Positions 34,893 to 44,835 of a stretch of 64,000 nt of DNA are shown here, in pieces. The translations under genes and the position numbers were made by a program. Every line of letters starts with the position of its first letter. Position 1 is the stretch's first letter. Source of the DNA: Aneurinibacillus terranovensis DSM 18919 (GTDB lineage: Bacteria; Bacillota; Bacilli; Aneurinibacillales; Aneurinibacillaceae); the NCBI RefSeq assembly GCF_000430625.1, contig NZ_AUMJ01000004.1:1-64000 (forward strand). The letters run 5' to 3'. Under the pieces are notes generated by a model. It was not told the DNA's origin. It did no database searches and saw nothing but the letters and a program-made list of their open reading frames with translations.

Positions 34893-35984
34893 TTGACAAA
34901 GACCCGTTCAACTCCTGATGTTATGATCATTGTTGTAACATTTATTCTATTAGCGGTTGGCGTCGTGATGGTTTATAGTTCCAGCGCCGTTGTCGCGGCA
35001 CAGAAAGGCGACCCTTTCTTTTTCACCAAACGGCAGATGATTTTTGCCGGTCTGGGAATTATTACTATGTTTATAACGATGAACGTTGATTACTGGGTTT
35101 GGAAAAGATGGGCAAAGTCAGGGCTTATCATTTGCTTTGTTCTGCTTGTTGTGGTTTTGCTTATCGGACGGGAAGTCAACGGTGCGAAGAGCTGGCTCGG
35201 GGTCGGAGCTTTCGGCATTCAGCCGGCTGAGTTTACGAAGCTGGCCATGGCCGTTTTTCTTGCCAAGTGGCTTTCCGATAATCAAAAAGAAATCGTTTCT
35301 TTTACAAAAGGGCTCGTTCCGACTCTTGGCATCATCTGCCTTGCTTTCGGCATGATCATGCTGCAGCCGGATTTAGGAACGGGCACGGTGCTGCTTGGAA
35401 CATCAGTGTTAATGATTTTTATTGCCGGGGCGAGAATGCAGCATCTCCTTGGACTGGGGTTGCTCGGAATTATCGGTTTTGCAGGCCTTATCCTGGCCGC
35501 CCCTTACCGAATGCAGCGAATTACCGCTTTTATCGACCCATGGCAGGATCCGCTAGGCAAAGGCTATCAGTTGATTCAGTCCCTCTATGCGATAGGTCCC
35601 GGAGGAATTATGGGGCTGGGGATCGGGATGAGCCGACAGAAATTCCTTTATCTTCCCGAACCTTATAATGATTTTATTTTTTCGATTCTTGCCGAAGAGC
35701 TGGGTCTGATCGGCGGTACAACTGTGCTTTTACTGTTCCTGCTTTTGCTTTGGCGGGGTATGAGGGTGGCTGTTACGGCACCCGATTTATTCGGCAGTTT
35801 GCTTGCCGCAGGCATTGTTGGAATGGTTGCAATTCAGGTGGTCATTAACGTAGGAGTTGTAACCGGGTTGTTTCCGGTGACCGGCATTACGCTCCCGTTT
35901 TTAAGCTATGGTGGCTCCTCTCTCACCTTAATGCTAACAGGAATCGGTGTTCTGCTTAACATTTCCCGCTATTCAAGAGCATAG
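34893..35984 (+). CDS. spoVE: Lipid II polymerase of the SEDS family, SpoVE (FtsW-like)
   Basis: A 363-residue protein with about 10 membrane helices and SEDS motifs: VMVYSSSAVVA, GAKSWLGVGAFGIQPAEFTKLA, LQPDLGTG, LGKGYQLIQSLYAIGPGG and ITLPFLSYGGSS. By place, between murD and murG and after spoVD, it is the SpoVE position of B. subtilis, working with SpoVD in cortex synthesis; FtsW function cannot be excluded. TTG 34893 is chosen for its GAGGTG site and family-like N-terminus; the frame is open to GTG 34845. Confidence 0.88.
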   Translation: MTKTRSTPDVMIIVVTFILLAVGVVMVYSSSAVVAAQKGDPFFFTKRQMIFAGLGIITMFITMNVDYWVWKRWAKSGLIICFVLLVVVLLIGREVNGAKSWLGVGAFGIQPAEFTKLAMAVFLAKWLSDNQKEIVSFTKGLVPTLGIICLAFGMIMLQPDLGTGTVLLGTSVLMIFIAGARMQHLLGLGLLGIIGFAGLILAAPYRMQRITAFIDPWQDPLGKGYQLIQSLYAIGPGGIMGLGIGMSRQKFLYLPEPYNDFIFSILAEELGLIGGTTVLLLFLLLLWRGMRVAVTAPDLFGSLLAAGIVGMVAIQVVINVGVVTGLFPVTGITLPFLSYGGSSLTLMLTGIGVLLNISRYSRA

Positions 35985-36032
35985 CGGGAAATTTGCAGTT
36001 AAGAAGACTATGATTGGAGTGGTGGTAGATAG

Positions 36033-37127
36033 ATGAAGATGGTAATCAGCGGGGGAGGAACCGGAGGGCATATTTATCCTGCGCTCGCTCTTGTGAAAGA
36101 AGTCATGAGCCGGGAACCCGATTCAAAGGTTTTGTACATCGGGACACAGGAAGGATTAGAGGCAGACCTTGTTCCAAAGGAAGGGATCCCTTTTCAGTCG
36201 GTTTATATTACCGGCTTTAAACGGAGCCTTTCCTTTGATAATGTAAAAACGATCTGGCGATTTATTAAGGCAACCCGCCGCGCTAAACAGTTGATTCGCG
36301 ATTTTAATCCGGACGTCGTCGTCGGGACGGGCGGCTATGTTTGCGGCCCGGTTGTCTATGCTGCTCACTCGATAGGAATCCCGACTCTTATCCATGAACA
36401 AAACGTGATTCCCGGCTTAACCAATAAATTTTTATCCCGATATTCGAACTGCATTGCTGCCAGTTTCTCGGGTTCGTCTTCCTATTTTCCAAAAGAGAAA
36501 ACGGTGGTAACGGGTAATCCGCGGGCTACAGAGGTAGCTCAGGCGGATGGCAGCAGAGGCCGTCAATCATTAGATTTGCCGACGGGCAAAAAATATATTC
36601 TCATTGTCGGCGGCAGCCGGGGGGCGAGGGCCATTAATGAAGCGGTAGCAGACATGATTCCGATGATGGCTGAACATCCGGACTACTTTTTTATCTATGT
36701 GACGGGCGAGATCCATTATGAGAAAGTCATAGAGGACATCCGCGCGTCAAAACCTGCCAATCTGCTGGTGCGGCCGTTTATTTATAACATGCCTGAAGTG
36801 CTGGCGGGGATCGATTTAATTGTCAATCGGGCGGGAGCTTCGTTTTTGGCTGAAATCACGTCGCTCGGCCTGCCTTCCATTTTGATCCCTTCCCCTTATG
36901 TAACGAACAATCACCAGGAAAAGAACGCGCGCTGGTTGGAAAGCCAGGGTGCAACTCGGGTGATTCTTGAATCTGAGCTGTCCGGCAGCAAACTGCTGTC
37001 TTCGATTGACGCAATCCTGCGGGACAGCGGTACGGAACGGCACATGCGCGAAGCATCCAAATCACTTGGCCTTCCTCATGCGGCCACACTTGTTTATAAT
37101 CAATTAAAATCAATTGCGAAGGGTTAA
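36033..37127 (+). CDS. murG: UDP-GlcNAc:lipid I GlcNAc transferase MurG
   Basis: A 364-residue GT-B glycosyltransferase: [18 protein letters not shown] at the N-terminus, [32 protein letters not shown], and the donor site [37 protein letters not shown]. It adds GlcNAc to lipid I, making lipid II at the inner membrane face. The site GGAGTGGTGG precedes the ATG. Confidence 0.97.
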   Translation: MKMVISGGGTGGHIYPALALVKEVMSREPDSKVLYIGTQEGLEADLVPKEGIPFQSVYITGFKRSLSFDNVKTIWRFIKATRRAKQLIRDFNPDVVVGTGGYVCGPVVYAAHSIGIPTLIHEQNVIPGLTNKFLSRYSNCIAASFSGSSSYFPKEKTVVTGNPRATEVAQADGSRGRQSLDLPTGKKYILIVGGSRGARAINEAVADMIPMMAEHPDYFFIYVTGEIHYEKVIEDIRASKPANLLVRPFIYNMPEVLAGIDLIVNRAGASFLAEITSLGLPSILIPSPYVTNNHQEKNARWLESQGATRVILESELSGSKLLSSIDAILRDSGTERHMREASKSLGLPHAATLVYNQLKSIAKG

Positions 37128-37217
37128 ATGTAACACTGTAGCGTTTAAGGGCATACGTTATTCTAGGCACGTGACCCATTGGCTTCAGTGTGAGGCATTC
37201 GAAAAGGAGGTTCTCGC

Positions 37218-38123
37218 TTGCAGAAACTGACCAAAGAGCTGATCGAGGCGAATATCGGAACAGTACTTACAAATGAACCGCTCGCTAACCATACAACCTG
37301 GAAAATTGGCGGTCCGGCGGATATCCTGATAGAACCTACAGATAAAGTGGCGCTTTCCCGCAGTATGAAAATCGTTCATAAGTATCAGGTACCGTGGCAA
37401 GTGCTTGGCAGAGGTTCCAATGTGCTTGTGCGCGATGGAGGAATACGCGGTGTAGTGTATAAGCTGGCAAACGGATTCAGTCATCTGTCTTTTCAAGATG
37501 ATGAGGTGTACGCGGGTGCAGGTTATTCATTTATCCGATTGGCGGTGATGGCAGGGAAAGAAGGGCTAACGGGCCTTGAATTCGCCGGCGGTATTCCAGG
37601 TACTGTTGGAGGGGCTGTCTATATGAATGCCGGGGCGCATGGATCCGATGTATCACGTATTCTGAAATATGCTGAAGTGTTGCTTGACAATGGAGAGGTG
37701 ATGCAGATGACACCTGAGTCTCTGGCCTTTAGTTATCGGACGTCTGTGCTTCAAAAAACAAGGGGAATTGTTACAGAAGCCGTGTTTAAGCTTGCACATG
37801 GGGATCGAAAGGAAATTGCGCGCCAAATGGCTACGCATAAAGATCGCAGACGCCTTACGCAGCCCTTAACGATGCCGTGCGCCGGAAGTGTGTTTCGCAA
37901 TCCACCGGGGGATCATGCGGGCCGCTTAATTGAAAGTTCGGGACTAAAAGGCTTTACTTTGGGGGGGGCTCAAGTATCGGAAAAACATGCCAATTTCATC
38001 GTCAACCGCGGCAATGCTACCGCACAGGACGTCCTTAACCTGATGGAACACGTCATGGATGTCGTGGAAGAAAAGTTTCACGTGAGGCTTGTTCCGGAAG
38101 TACTGGTGGTGGGCGAGGGGTAA
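37218..38123 (+). CDS. murB: UDP-N-acetylenolpyruvoylglucosamine reductase MurB
   Basis: A 301-residue FAD enzyme with NHTTWKIGGPADIL, LGRGSNVLVRDGGIRGVVYKL, GIPGTVGGAVYMNAGAHG, the catalytic region CAGSVFRNPPGDHAGRLIE and the final LVPEVLVVGE. It reduces the MurA product to UDP-MurNAc. TTG 37218 follows AAAGGAGG. The 90-base gap after murG holds no recognised signal. Confidence 0.96.
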   Translation: MQKLTKELIEANIGTVLTNEPLANHTTWKIGGPADILIEPTDKVALSRSMKIVHKYQVPWQVLGRGSNVLVRDGGIRGVVYKLANGFSHLSFQDDEVYAGAGYSFIRLAVMAGKEGLTGLEFAGGIPGTVGGAVYMNAGAHGSDVSRILKYAEVLLDNGEVMQMTPESLAFSYRTSVLQKTRGIVTEAVFKLAHGDRKEIARQMATHKDRRRLTQPLTMPCAGSVFRNPPGDHAGRLIESSGLKGFTLGGAQVSEKHANFIVNRGNATAQDVLNLMEHVMDVVEEKFHVRLVPEVLVVGEG

Positions 38124-38137
38124 ACGGAGGTGAAAAG

Positions 38138-39418
38138 TTGGATACATTCGCAATCAAAGGTGGTGTTCCTCTATACGGCGGGCTGCGCGTGCAAGGAGCC
38201 AAAAACGCGGCGCTGCCGATTCTTGCCGCAACGATACTAGCGGGAGGGAGCTATACCATCTATGATGTACCCCATCTCTTAGATATTAAAGTTATGCTCG
38301 AAATTCTATCTACGCTCGGGGCAACGTATGTTCATAAAGATTCAACGGTCCATGTGGACACAACAAATCTCACATCCGCCTATATACCACACGAACTAAT
38401 GGGCCAGATGCGTTCATCGATTTTTCTGATGGGACCGCTGCTCGGACGCTGTGGTGAAATTGTATTGTCACGGCCGGGTGGGTGTGCGATAGGTGAGAGA
38501 AGAATTAATCTCCACTTTAAGGGATTAGAAGCACTTGGAGCGACCATTGTAGAGGAAGAAGGCTTTATTCATTGCAAGGCTGATAAATTAAAGGGCAACG
38601 CTGTTTTTTTAGATTATCCAAGCGTGGGAGCAACTGAGAATATAATGATGGCAGCGGTTCGCGCAGAAGGAGAAACCATTATTTACAACGCGGCTCGGGA
38701 GCCTGAAATTGTTGACCTGCAGAATTTCCTGAACCAGCTCGGTGCCCGGGTCCGCGGGGCCGGATCGGATACGATTGTCGTCAGCGGAACCAAACACCTT
38801 CATTCGATTGATTACAAGGTCATTCCTGATCGGATCGTAGCGGGAACCCTCTTGCTGGCTTCCGCGATTACGAAAGGTGAAATCGAATTGCACAATGTGA
38901 ATCCGCAGCACATGATTTCACTTCTTGATATTACCGGGCAATGCGGTGTTGAAATCGAATATGCCCATGATATAATGAAAGTAAAGTCGAAGAAAGATTT
39001 TAAGGCAATTAATCGGATTGTTACAGCTCCCTATCCCGGTTTTCCTACAGATATGCAGGCTCAGACTATGGCATTCCTGTCTGTTGCTCAGGGCTGCAGC
39101 ATTATAAAAGAGACTGTCTTTGAGGGAAGATTCAGGCATGTCACCGAGCTCAACCGTTTGGGAGCGGACATTTATGTGGATTTAAACACTGCGTTTATCC
39201 GTGGAGTACCAAGGCTGTCGGGCGCGACCGTGGAAGCAACGGATTTACGGGCGGGTGCGGCATTGATTATTGCCGCTCTGGCTGCCGAAGGAGAAACGAG
39301 GGTAACGGAAGCATACCATATAGATCGCGGATATGACACGATTGAAAAACAATTTTCCTGCCTGGGGGCTCGAATTACACGGATGGAAAACGACTCTTTT
39401 CATTCAACAGGTATATGA
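38138..39418 (+). CDS. murA: UDP-GlcNAc 1-carboxyvinyltransferase MurA
   Basis: A 426-residue enolpyruvyl transferase. The active-site loop RPGGCAIGERRINLH carries the fosfomycin-target cysteine, and GAKNAALPILAA and YPGFPTDMQAQ are present. It makes the first committed step of peptidoglycan synthesis. B. subtilis has no murA at this place; a murA between murB and divIB is the arrangement seen in some other Bacillales. TTG start after CGGAGGTGAAAAG. A hairpin follows before divIB. Confidence 0.95.
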   Translation: MDTFAIKGGVPLYGGLRVQGAKNAALPILAATILAGGSYTIYDVPHLLDIKVMLEILSTLGATYVHKDSTVHVDTTNLTSAYIPHELMGQMRSSIFLMGPLLGRCGEIVLSRPGGCAIGERRINLHFKGLEALGATIVEEEGFIHCKADKLKGNAVFLDYPSVGATENIMMAAVRAEGETIIYNAAREPEIVDLQNFLNQLGARVRGAGSDTIVVSGTKHLHSIDYKVIPDRIVAGTLLLASAITKGEIELHNVNPQHMISLLDITGQCGVEIEYAHDIMKVKSKKDFKAINRIVTAPYPGFPTDMQAQTMAFLSVAQGCSIIKETVFEGRFRHVTELNRLGADIYVDLNTAFIRGVPRLSGATVEATDLRAGAALIIAALAAEGETRVTEAYHIDRGYDTIEKQFSCLGARITRMENDSFHSTGI

Positions 39419-39427
39419 TTTACATGG

Positions 39428-39456
39428 AGCGGCATATCTAGCGTATGCCGCTTTTC
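39428..39456 (+). terminator. Hairpin between murA and divIB
   Basis: AGCGGCATA and TATGCCGCT (9 bp) followed by a short T-run, 35 bases before divIB. It probably gives partial termination in the operon. Confidence 0.55.
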
Positions 39457-39490
39457 TAAGTTTTTGAAGGGTAATCCGGAGGATAACGGT

Positions 39491-40297
39491 ATGGCACAAA
39501 TAGAAAAAATCCCGCATTTACGTGAGGAAAAGCGAAAAAAAAATACAAATCGGGCACTGCTGACTCTGCTGTTTTTATTTTTTATCGTAATGCTGCTCAT
39601 TCTCTTTTTTCGCTCGTCGATCAGCAAATTGCAGGAAATCACCGTGACGGGAAACCAATATGTGACCAAAGAAGAAGTTATTAAAAATTCGGGGCTTGCC
39701 TATCAGATGCAGTTCCTATTTATTGATAAAGAAAAAGTGGCCAAGTCGATTCTTGCTGCGCTGCCGGCCATAGAAAAGGTAGACGTAAGCAAACAGTTCC
39801 CGGGAAAAGTAGAACTGCTTGTAAAGGAACGCCGACAGGTGGCTCTTATTATGGAGAAGGATGGTCATTTATATCCGATTACCGATAACGGGGTTGAATT
39901 GAAAGGCCGTCAAATCTTTGCGGAAATGGGTGACAAGCCAATCGTTCGATCCTGGGATCAACCTGCGCTTCTGCCTCAGCTTGCAGAAGAACTGACAAAA
40001 GTAAATCCAGCCGTCGACCAGCTTATATCGGAAATTCGTCTCGCTTCGCAAAAAGACGAGATGGGGCGCCTCGTGCTCTACATGAAAGACGGATATGAGG
40101 TACATACGACCCTCCAGAACTTTTCGCAATATATGGAATGGTATCCTTCCTTTGTAGAAAGTTTAAAAAAGGAAGGAAAAACAGAAGGAATTATTAATCT
40201 ATCAGAGGTGAAATATTTTGAACCCTACCCACAGCAGCCCGCACAGCCGCATGGAAAGCCGCAGCAACAAAGTGACAACCAAGCTAAAAGTCCGTAG
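39491..40297 (+). CDS. divIB: Cell division protein DivIB/FtsQ
   Basis: A 268-residue bitopic protein: basic N-terminus, one membrane helix (about 24-43), a POTRA domain (about 45-115, beginning SKLQEITVTGNQYVTKEEVIKNSGL) and a beta domain, then a Pro/Gln-rich tail (YPQQPAQPHGKPQQQ). It joins FtsL and DivIC in the divisome. ATG 39491 follows CCGGAGG. Its last 80 bases overlap the next gene in another frame. Confidence 0.9.
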   Translation: MAQIEKIPHLREEKRKKNTNRALLTLLFLFFIVMLLILFFRSSISKLQEITVTGNQYVTKEEVIKNSGLAYQMQFLFIDKEKVAKSILAALPAIEKVDVSKQFPGKVELLVKERRQVALIMEKDGHLYPITDNGVELKGRQIFAEMGDKPIVRSWDQPALLPQLAEELTKVNPAVDQLISEIRLASQKDEMGRLVLYMKDGYEVHTTLQNFSQYMEWYPSFVESLKKEGKTEGIINLSEVKYFEPYPQQPAQPHGKPQQQSDNQAKSP

Positions 40298-41015
40298 GAT
40301 TCACGTGTATTTTACCCTGGTGCTTCTCGTTTTTGGATTTATTGTTGCGTATTCGTTTCAATTTACGAGAAATGAATTGAAAGATTCATCTGTCAGCGTG
40401 GATAATGAATGGGACAAGAAGGTGGCTTTAAATGAGAGGATTATCCATGAAAAGGAAAAGAATGCGGAACTCGCGGACAGGCTGGAGAAGATAAGAGAAC
40501 AAGTTAACAAAAAAGAAAAAGACTTATCGGCACGGCAGCTTGTTTCTCAACAAACGGTACGCCAATTGGATACGCTGCGGATGCGGGCCGGATTGGTGCC
40601 CGTTATAGGCCCGGGTGTGACGGTTACGCTTGCTGACAGCAAAAATGCCCGCACCATGACAGACGTCGCCAACGGAATTGTCCATGACAAGAACATCCGC
40701 GATGTAGTTAATGAATTGTTCGCGGCCGGAGCGGAAGGCGTTTCGGTAAACGACCAGAGACTCGTAACGAATTCTACCGTTCGCTGCGTGGGACCCACGA
40801 TTATCGTGAACGACACCAAGCTGGCGCCGCCATTTGTCGTACGGGCGATTGGCAATAAAGATACGCTGATGACCGCTCTGGAAATGCCCGGCGGTGTCAT
40901 TGATGTATTAAAACAGAGAACGGTTGATGTACAGGTCGTCAAATCGGATAAAATTGAACTTCCCGGTTTTATAGGCGAAACGAAAGACGCATCCTCCGCC
41001 GGAAATCCCGGGTAG
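40218..41015 (+). CDS. ylxW: DUF881 protein, YlxW-like
   Basis: A 265-residue protein with an N-terminal membrane helix (about 30-48), a coiled coil (about 70-115) and a DUF881 domain (GPGVTVTLADS, IVNELFAAGAEGVSVNDQRLV-type segment, RCVGPTIIVND, PPFVVRAIG). Family members in Bacillus division clusters are of uncertain role. TTG 40218 has a GAGGTG site 8 bases upstream, which implies an 80-base overlap with divIB; an ATG at 40251 has no site. Confidence 0.8.
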   Translation: MNPTHSSPHSRMESRSNKVTTKLKVRRIHVYFTLVLLVFGFIVAYSFQFTRNELKDSSVSVDNEWDKKVALNERIIHEKEKNAELADRLEKIREQVNKKEKDLSARQLVSQQTVRQLDTLRMRAGLVPVIGPGVTVTLADSKNARTMTDVANGIVHDKNIRDVVNELFAAGAEGVSVNDQRLVTNSTVRCVGPTIIVNDTKLAPPFVVRAIGNKDTLMTALEMPGGVIDVLKQRTVDVQVVKSDKIELPGFIGETKDASSAGNPG

Positions 41016-41029
41016 AAAGGGGTAAACTC

Positions 41030-41761
41030 ATGAAAAATAATCGGCAGGTCCCATTCATAATCACAATAATTAGTATTATCATTGGGTTCATGTTAGCCAT
41101 TCAGTATCAGTCTAATAATACTACCCACGCTGCGGAAAATCAGGATGTGACCCAGTTGCGTCAGGGTCTGCAGAAAGAAATGGAACAGCACCAAAAGCTG
41201 TTGGGTGATATTGATAAATATGACCACTTACTCTATGAATATGATGCATCGATGAGTGAGGGTGATAGTTTAAAAGTTATTCAGGATGAACTGGATCGCA
41301 TTAAAAAGGACAGTGGATTTTCGGAGATGAAAGGCCCGGGAATTGAGGCTTCCATCGATGAGGGGTCTGTCCGCACAGGCAATAACGACGGAATCCAGTC
41401 GCCGGTAAATGACGAGGATTTGCTCGATCTCTCAAGCATGCTGTTCTCAAACGGTGCGAAGGCAATATCCATTAATGGCCACCGTATCATCAACACCACC
41501 TCAATCCGCCTTGTAGGAGAGACGATTCAAATTGATACGCACCCGATTAGTATGCCCTATGTCGTTAAGGCGATTGGGGAGCCGCAAAGCCTTGAAGCTG
41601 CTTTAAAACTTCCTCTTGCAGACGGAGCGTCAATGGAAGATTGGTTCCAATTTTTAAATAAACGTTTTACTGTGAAAAAAATGGACGATGAGATTGTTCC
41701 GGCCTATGATGGGGAAATGAACGTACACTATATGAAGCCGGTCGAAAAAGGAGCATCGTAA
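41030..41761 (+). CDS. ylxX: DUF881 protein, YlxX-like
   Basis: A 243-residue paralogue of the previous gene: short N-terminus, membrane helix (about 8-25), coiled coil (about 38-90) and DUF881 domain (MKGPGIEASIDEG, NGAKAISINGHRI, TTSIRLVGETIQID, PYVVKAIG). Two tandem DUF881 genes before sbp is the B. subtilis ylxW-ylxX arrangement. GAAAGGGG lies before the ATG. Confidence 0.82.
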   Translation: MKNNRQVPFIITIISIIIGFMLAIQYQSNNTTHAAENQDVTQLRQGLQKEMEQHQKLLGDIDKYDHLLYEYDASMSEGDSLKVIQDELDRIKKDSGFSEMKGPGIEASIDEGSVRTGNNDGIQSPVNDEDLLDLSSMLFSNGAKAISINGHRIINTTSIRLVGETIQIDTHPISMPYVVKAIGEPQSLEAALKLPLADGASMEDWFQFLNKRFTVKKMDDEIVPAYDGEMNVHYMKPVEKGAS

Positions 41762-41765
41762 GGTT

Positions 41766-42128
41766 ATGTGGCTACCTATATTAGGTTTAATTATCGGGGT
41801 CGTACTTGGCTTATCCTTTGAGTTTCAAGTCCCTGAGGAATACCGTAATTATCTTTCTATTGCTGTGCTGGCTGCGCTTGACACCGTTTTTGGGGGAATT
41901 CGGGCGTATTTGCAAAATTTCTTCGATATCAAGGTGTTTATGTCAGGCTTTTTCTTCAATACATTGCTCGCAGCGGGTCTGGCTTTTCTCGGCGTATACA
42001 TGGGAATCGATTTGTATCTTGCCGCTATTTTCGCGTTTGGTGTGAGGCTTTTTAACAACATTGCCGTCATCCGCCGCATCCTCATCGGTCGCTGGTTTGG
42101 GGATAAAGAAGACGATACAATATTGTAA
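41766..42128 (+). CDS. sbp: Small basic protein Sbp (DUF1290)
   Basis: A 120-residue membrane protein with about four helices, matching the DUF1290 small basic protein: WLPILGLIIGVVLGLSF, PEEYRNYLSIAVLAALDTVFGGIRAYLQ and VRLFNNIAVIRR. It is always found just upstream of ftsA in Bacillus-type clusters; its role is not established. Weak AAGG site before the ATG, which starts 4 bases after the DUF881 stop. Confidence 0.9.
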   Translation: MWLPILGLIIGVVLGLSFEFQVPEEYRNYLSIAVLAALDTVFGGIRAYLQNFFDIKVFMSGFFFNTLLAAGLAFLGVYMGIDLYLAAIFAFGVRLFNNIAVIRRILIGRWFGDKEDDTIL

Positions 42129-42192
42129 CACATTGAACTAAAAAATTTATTGCTGAAAAAAAGGGAAACCACATGTTGTGTGGAAATAGAAA

Positions 42193-42219
42193 TGATAGAA
42201 TACCTGTGCAGTTGCACAG
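42193..42219 (+). promoter_or_regulatory. ftsA: ftsA promoter with hairpin at the transcript start
   Basis: TGATAGAAT is an extended -10 element (42193-42201). Immediately after it CTGTGC-AGTT-GCACAG (42204-42219) would form a hairpin at the expected 5' end of the ftsAZ mRNA, a feature known to stabilise Bacillus transcripts. Confidence 0.5.
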
Positions 42220-42241
42220 TGTTTGAGGGAGGTGCCAGAAA

Positions 42242-43516
42242 TTGAACAACAACGATTATATTATCAGCCTAGATATCGGTACATCCAAGGTTAGAGTAAT
42301 CATTGGAGAAATCAATGGGGGAACCATTAATATTTTAGGTGTTGGGATCTCCGACTCGCATGGGATTAAAAAAGGTGCGATTGTAGATATTGATGAAACC
42401 GTTCAAGCCATTAGAGATGCAGTTAGCCAGGCAGAAAGAATGGTAGATATATCGATTAGCCAGGTGATTGTAGGAATATCTGGTAACCATATTCAATTGC
42501 AGCCGAGCCGGGGTGTTGTTGCCGTATCGAGTGAAAATCGTGAAATTGGCGATGACGATATTGAGCGGGTAATGAAAGCAGCCCAAGTAGTAGCGATACC
42601 TCCTGAGCGAGAAATTATTGACGTTGTTCCCATTCAATTTATTGTTGACGGCCTCGGCGAGATTAGTGATCCACGAGGGATGATAGGCGTGCGTCTTGAA
42701 ATGGATGGGACGATTATAACGGGTTCTAAAACCGTCATACATAATCTTGTACGATGTATAGAACGAGCCGGTTTGTCCATTGCCGGAATGTTTCTCATGC
42801 CGCTGGCAGCCAGTGAAATTGCTCTTACGAAGGATGAAAAGAATCTAGGTGTAGTGCTGCTCGATATCGGTGCAGGGTCTACAACGGTTTCCGTCTTTGA
42901 AATGGGCACGCTCAGTGCGTTTTCCGTTCTCCCTATTGGCGGTGACTATATTACAAACGATATCGCGATCGGTTTTCGAACTACTTCCGAGGTGGCCAAG
43001 CAGGTCAAGACGAAGCATGGATGCGCGCTTGTTGATGATGCCAGTGAAGATGAACGCTTTAAAGTGAAGCGAATCGGCAGTGATGTTGAAAAGGAATTTT
43101 CTCAGGTTGATTTGGCAAATGTTATTGAGCCGCGGGCAGCGGAGATTTTTAACCTCGTAGAAGACGAATTACTGACACTTGGTTATGACACAAATATACC
43201 GAACGGGTTTGTGTTAACGGGGGGAGTTGCGAATATCCCGGGTTTGTTAGAGCTTGGGCGTGAGGAGTTGCGTGCTCCTGTGCGGATTGCCCTTCCCGAC
43301 TATATTGGTGTTAGAGATCCTTCCTATACAACCGGAGTGGGATTAATTAAGTATGCGTCAAAGTACATGCAGCAGTCTTCACACCAGCTAGAAGCGAAAG
43401 CAGGTCCGGCGAAAAGTGTAAGAAAACAAGCGCCGGTGAAAGCAGCCCCGAAAGAACCGAAAGAAAATGGTGGAATGTTTGACAAAGTGAAGAACTGGTT
43501 CAGTGAGTTCATTTAG
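42242..43516 (+). CDS. ftsA: Cell division protein FtsA
   Basis: A 424-residue actin-like ATPase. Phosphate 1 motif SLDIGTSKVRVIIGE, the SHS2/1C insertion, phosphate 2 VLLDIGAGSTTVSVFEMG and adenosine motif VLTGGVANIPGLLELG are present. The C-terminal MFDKVKNWFSEFI is the amphipathic helix that ties FtsZ to the membrane. TTG start after GGGAGGTG. Confidence 0.97.
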   Translation: MNNNDYIISLDIGTSKVRVIIGEINGGTINILGVGISDSHGIKKGAIVDIDETVQAIRDAVSQAERMVDISISQVIVGISGNHIQLQPSRGVVAVSSENREIGDDDIERVMKAAQVVAIPPEREIIDVVPIQFIVDGLGEISDPRGMIGVRLEMDGTIITGSKTVIHNLVRCIERAGLSIAGMFLMPLAASEIALTKDEKNLGVVLLDIGAGSTTVSVFEMGTLSAFSVLPIGGDYITNDIAIGFRTTSEVAKQVKTKHGCALVDDASEDERFKVKRIGSDVEKEFSQVDLANVIEPRAAEIFNLVEDELLTLGYDTNIPNGFVLTGGVANIPGLLELGREELRAPVRIALPDYIGVRDPSYTTGVGLIKYASKYMQQSSHQLEAKAGPAKSVRKQAPVKAAPKEPKENGGMFDKVKNWFSEFI

Positions 43517-43552
43517 TACTGTTTGCATGATAAGTGAGGGGGACTTTAATAC

Positions 43553-44710
43553 ATGTTGGATTTTGATTTAGAAATGGACACGCTTGCGCAGATAAAAGTG
43601 ATTGGTGTGGGAGGCGGTGGAAGCAACGCCGTGAATCGCATGATCGAAGGTGGGATTCAAGGCGTTGAATTCATCGCTGTTAATACTGATTATCAGGCGC
43701 TTAATCTTTCGAGAGCACAGCATAAATTACAAATTGGCGGTAAATTGACGCGCGGACTCGGAGCGGGTGCCAATCCGGAAGTCGGAAAGAAGGCTGCAGA
43801 AGAAAGCAGAGAGCAGATTGAAAATGCTCTGCGCGGTGCGGATATGGTTTTTGTGACAGCCGGAATGGGAGGCGGCACCGGAACAGGCGCTGCCCCTGTC
43901 ATAGCGGAAATTGCGAAGGAAATCGGAGCGCTCACCGTTGGAGTCGTAACCCGCCCGTTCACGTTCGAAGGAAGAAAGCGAGCGCTCCAGGCGGAAAACG
44001 GAATTTCTTCCCTTAAAGAAAAGGTGGATACGCTCATTGTTATCCCGAATGACCGTTTACTGGAGATTGTGGACAAAAATACCCCGATGCTTGAGGCGTT
44101 CCGCGAAGCGGACAATGTGCTGCGCCAGGGAGTTCAGGGGATTTCCGACCTGATTGCCGTGCCTGGACTTATCAATCTGGACTTTGCGGATGTAAAAACC
44201 ATAATGACCGAGAGAGGTTCCGCCCTCATGGGAATCGGAATTTCGACAGGGGAGAATAGAGCCTCAGAAGCTGCGAAGAGGGCGATCTGTAGCCCGCTGC
44301 TTGAAACTTCAATCGACGGGGCGCGCGGTGTGCTAATGAACATCACGGGCGGAGCAAACTTAAGTCTGTATGAAGTGAATGAAGCCGCAGATATTGTAGC
44401 ATCGGCAGCCGATGCGGAAGTAAATATGATATTCGGTGCCGTTATTAATGAGAATTTGAAGGATGAAATTGTAGTCACCGTTATTGCGACGGGTTTTGAA
44501 GATGCGCAGCAGCAGGTGAACCGTCGCCCGCAGCTCCAACATGCAGGTTCAAAAAATGTACCAAGGCAGCAACCGCAGCAGCCGGTACCGCCGGATGATG
44601 TGCCTCGTATCGATCCCCGTCCCACTGTAACGGGAAGCAGCGAAAATAACCCTGATTTGTATAATCTCGATATTCCAACATTCCTGCGCAACCGTCGCCG
44701 CAAAAAGTAA
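43553..44710 (+). CDS. ftsZ: Cell division protein FtsZ
   Basis: A 385-residue tubulin homologue with [18 protein letters not shown], the GTP signature [18 protein letters not shown], the T7 loop [11 protein letters not shown], a Gln/Pro-rich linker and the C-terminal [13 protein letters not shown] tail that binds FtsA, SepF and other partners. It forms the division ring. GTGAGGGGG precedes the ATG. Confidence 0.98.
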   Translation: MLDFDLEMDTLAQIKVIGVGGGGSNAVNRMIEGGIQGVEFIAVNTDYQALNLSRAQHKLQIGGKLTRGLGAGANPEVGKKAAEESREQIENALRGADMVFVTAGMGGGTGTGAAPVIAEIAKEIGALTVGVVTRPFTFEGRKRALQAENGISSLKEKVDTLIVIPNDRLLEIVDKNTPMLEAFREADNVLRQGVQGISDLIAVPGLINLDFADVKTIMTERGSALMGIGISTGENRASEAAKRAICSPLLETSIDGARGVLMNITGGANLSLYEVNEAADIVASAADAEVNMIFGAVINENLKDEIVVTVIATGFEDAQQQVNRRPQLQHAGSKNVPRQQPQQPVPPDDVPRIDPRPTVTGSSENNPDLYNLDIPTFLRNRRRKK

Positions 44711-44716
44711 ATCATG

Positions 44717-44768
44717 CACAACATAAAAGCCAGTATCTTTAAACCAAGATGCTGGCTTTTATGTTGTG
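44717..44768 (+). terminator. Very long hairpin after ftsZ
   Basis: CACAACATAAAAGCCAGTAT and its complement form a 23-bp stem with one wobble pair (arms 44717-44739 and 44746-44768) around a 6-base loop. It marks the end of the dcw cluster. The T-run lies inside the descending arm, so an inner hairpin AAAGCCAG...CTGGCTTTT is probably the terminator. Confidence 0.8.
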
Positions 44769-44796
44769 TCATGGCCGACGTAAAATCTCACTCGCA

Positions 44797-44835
44797 GACC
44801 TCCTGATGTTTCGGGCCGCCTTTAAGCGGAAGAAT
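44797..44835 (-). mobile_element. Half end of an E-type repeat element (E3)
   Basis: On the minus strand the sequence reads GGCGGCCCGAAACATC followed by AGGAGG, matching the left end of E1 (10762-10785) at most positions. Only one end is present and it abuts the truncated transporter gene, suggesting an insertion or deletion event. Confidence 0.45.

Noticed and set aside
42335-42742. 135-codon minus-strand ORF in ftsA
   Set aside because: Antisense shadow of a strongly conserved gene, with no ribosome site or terminator.
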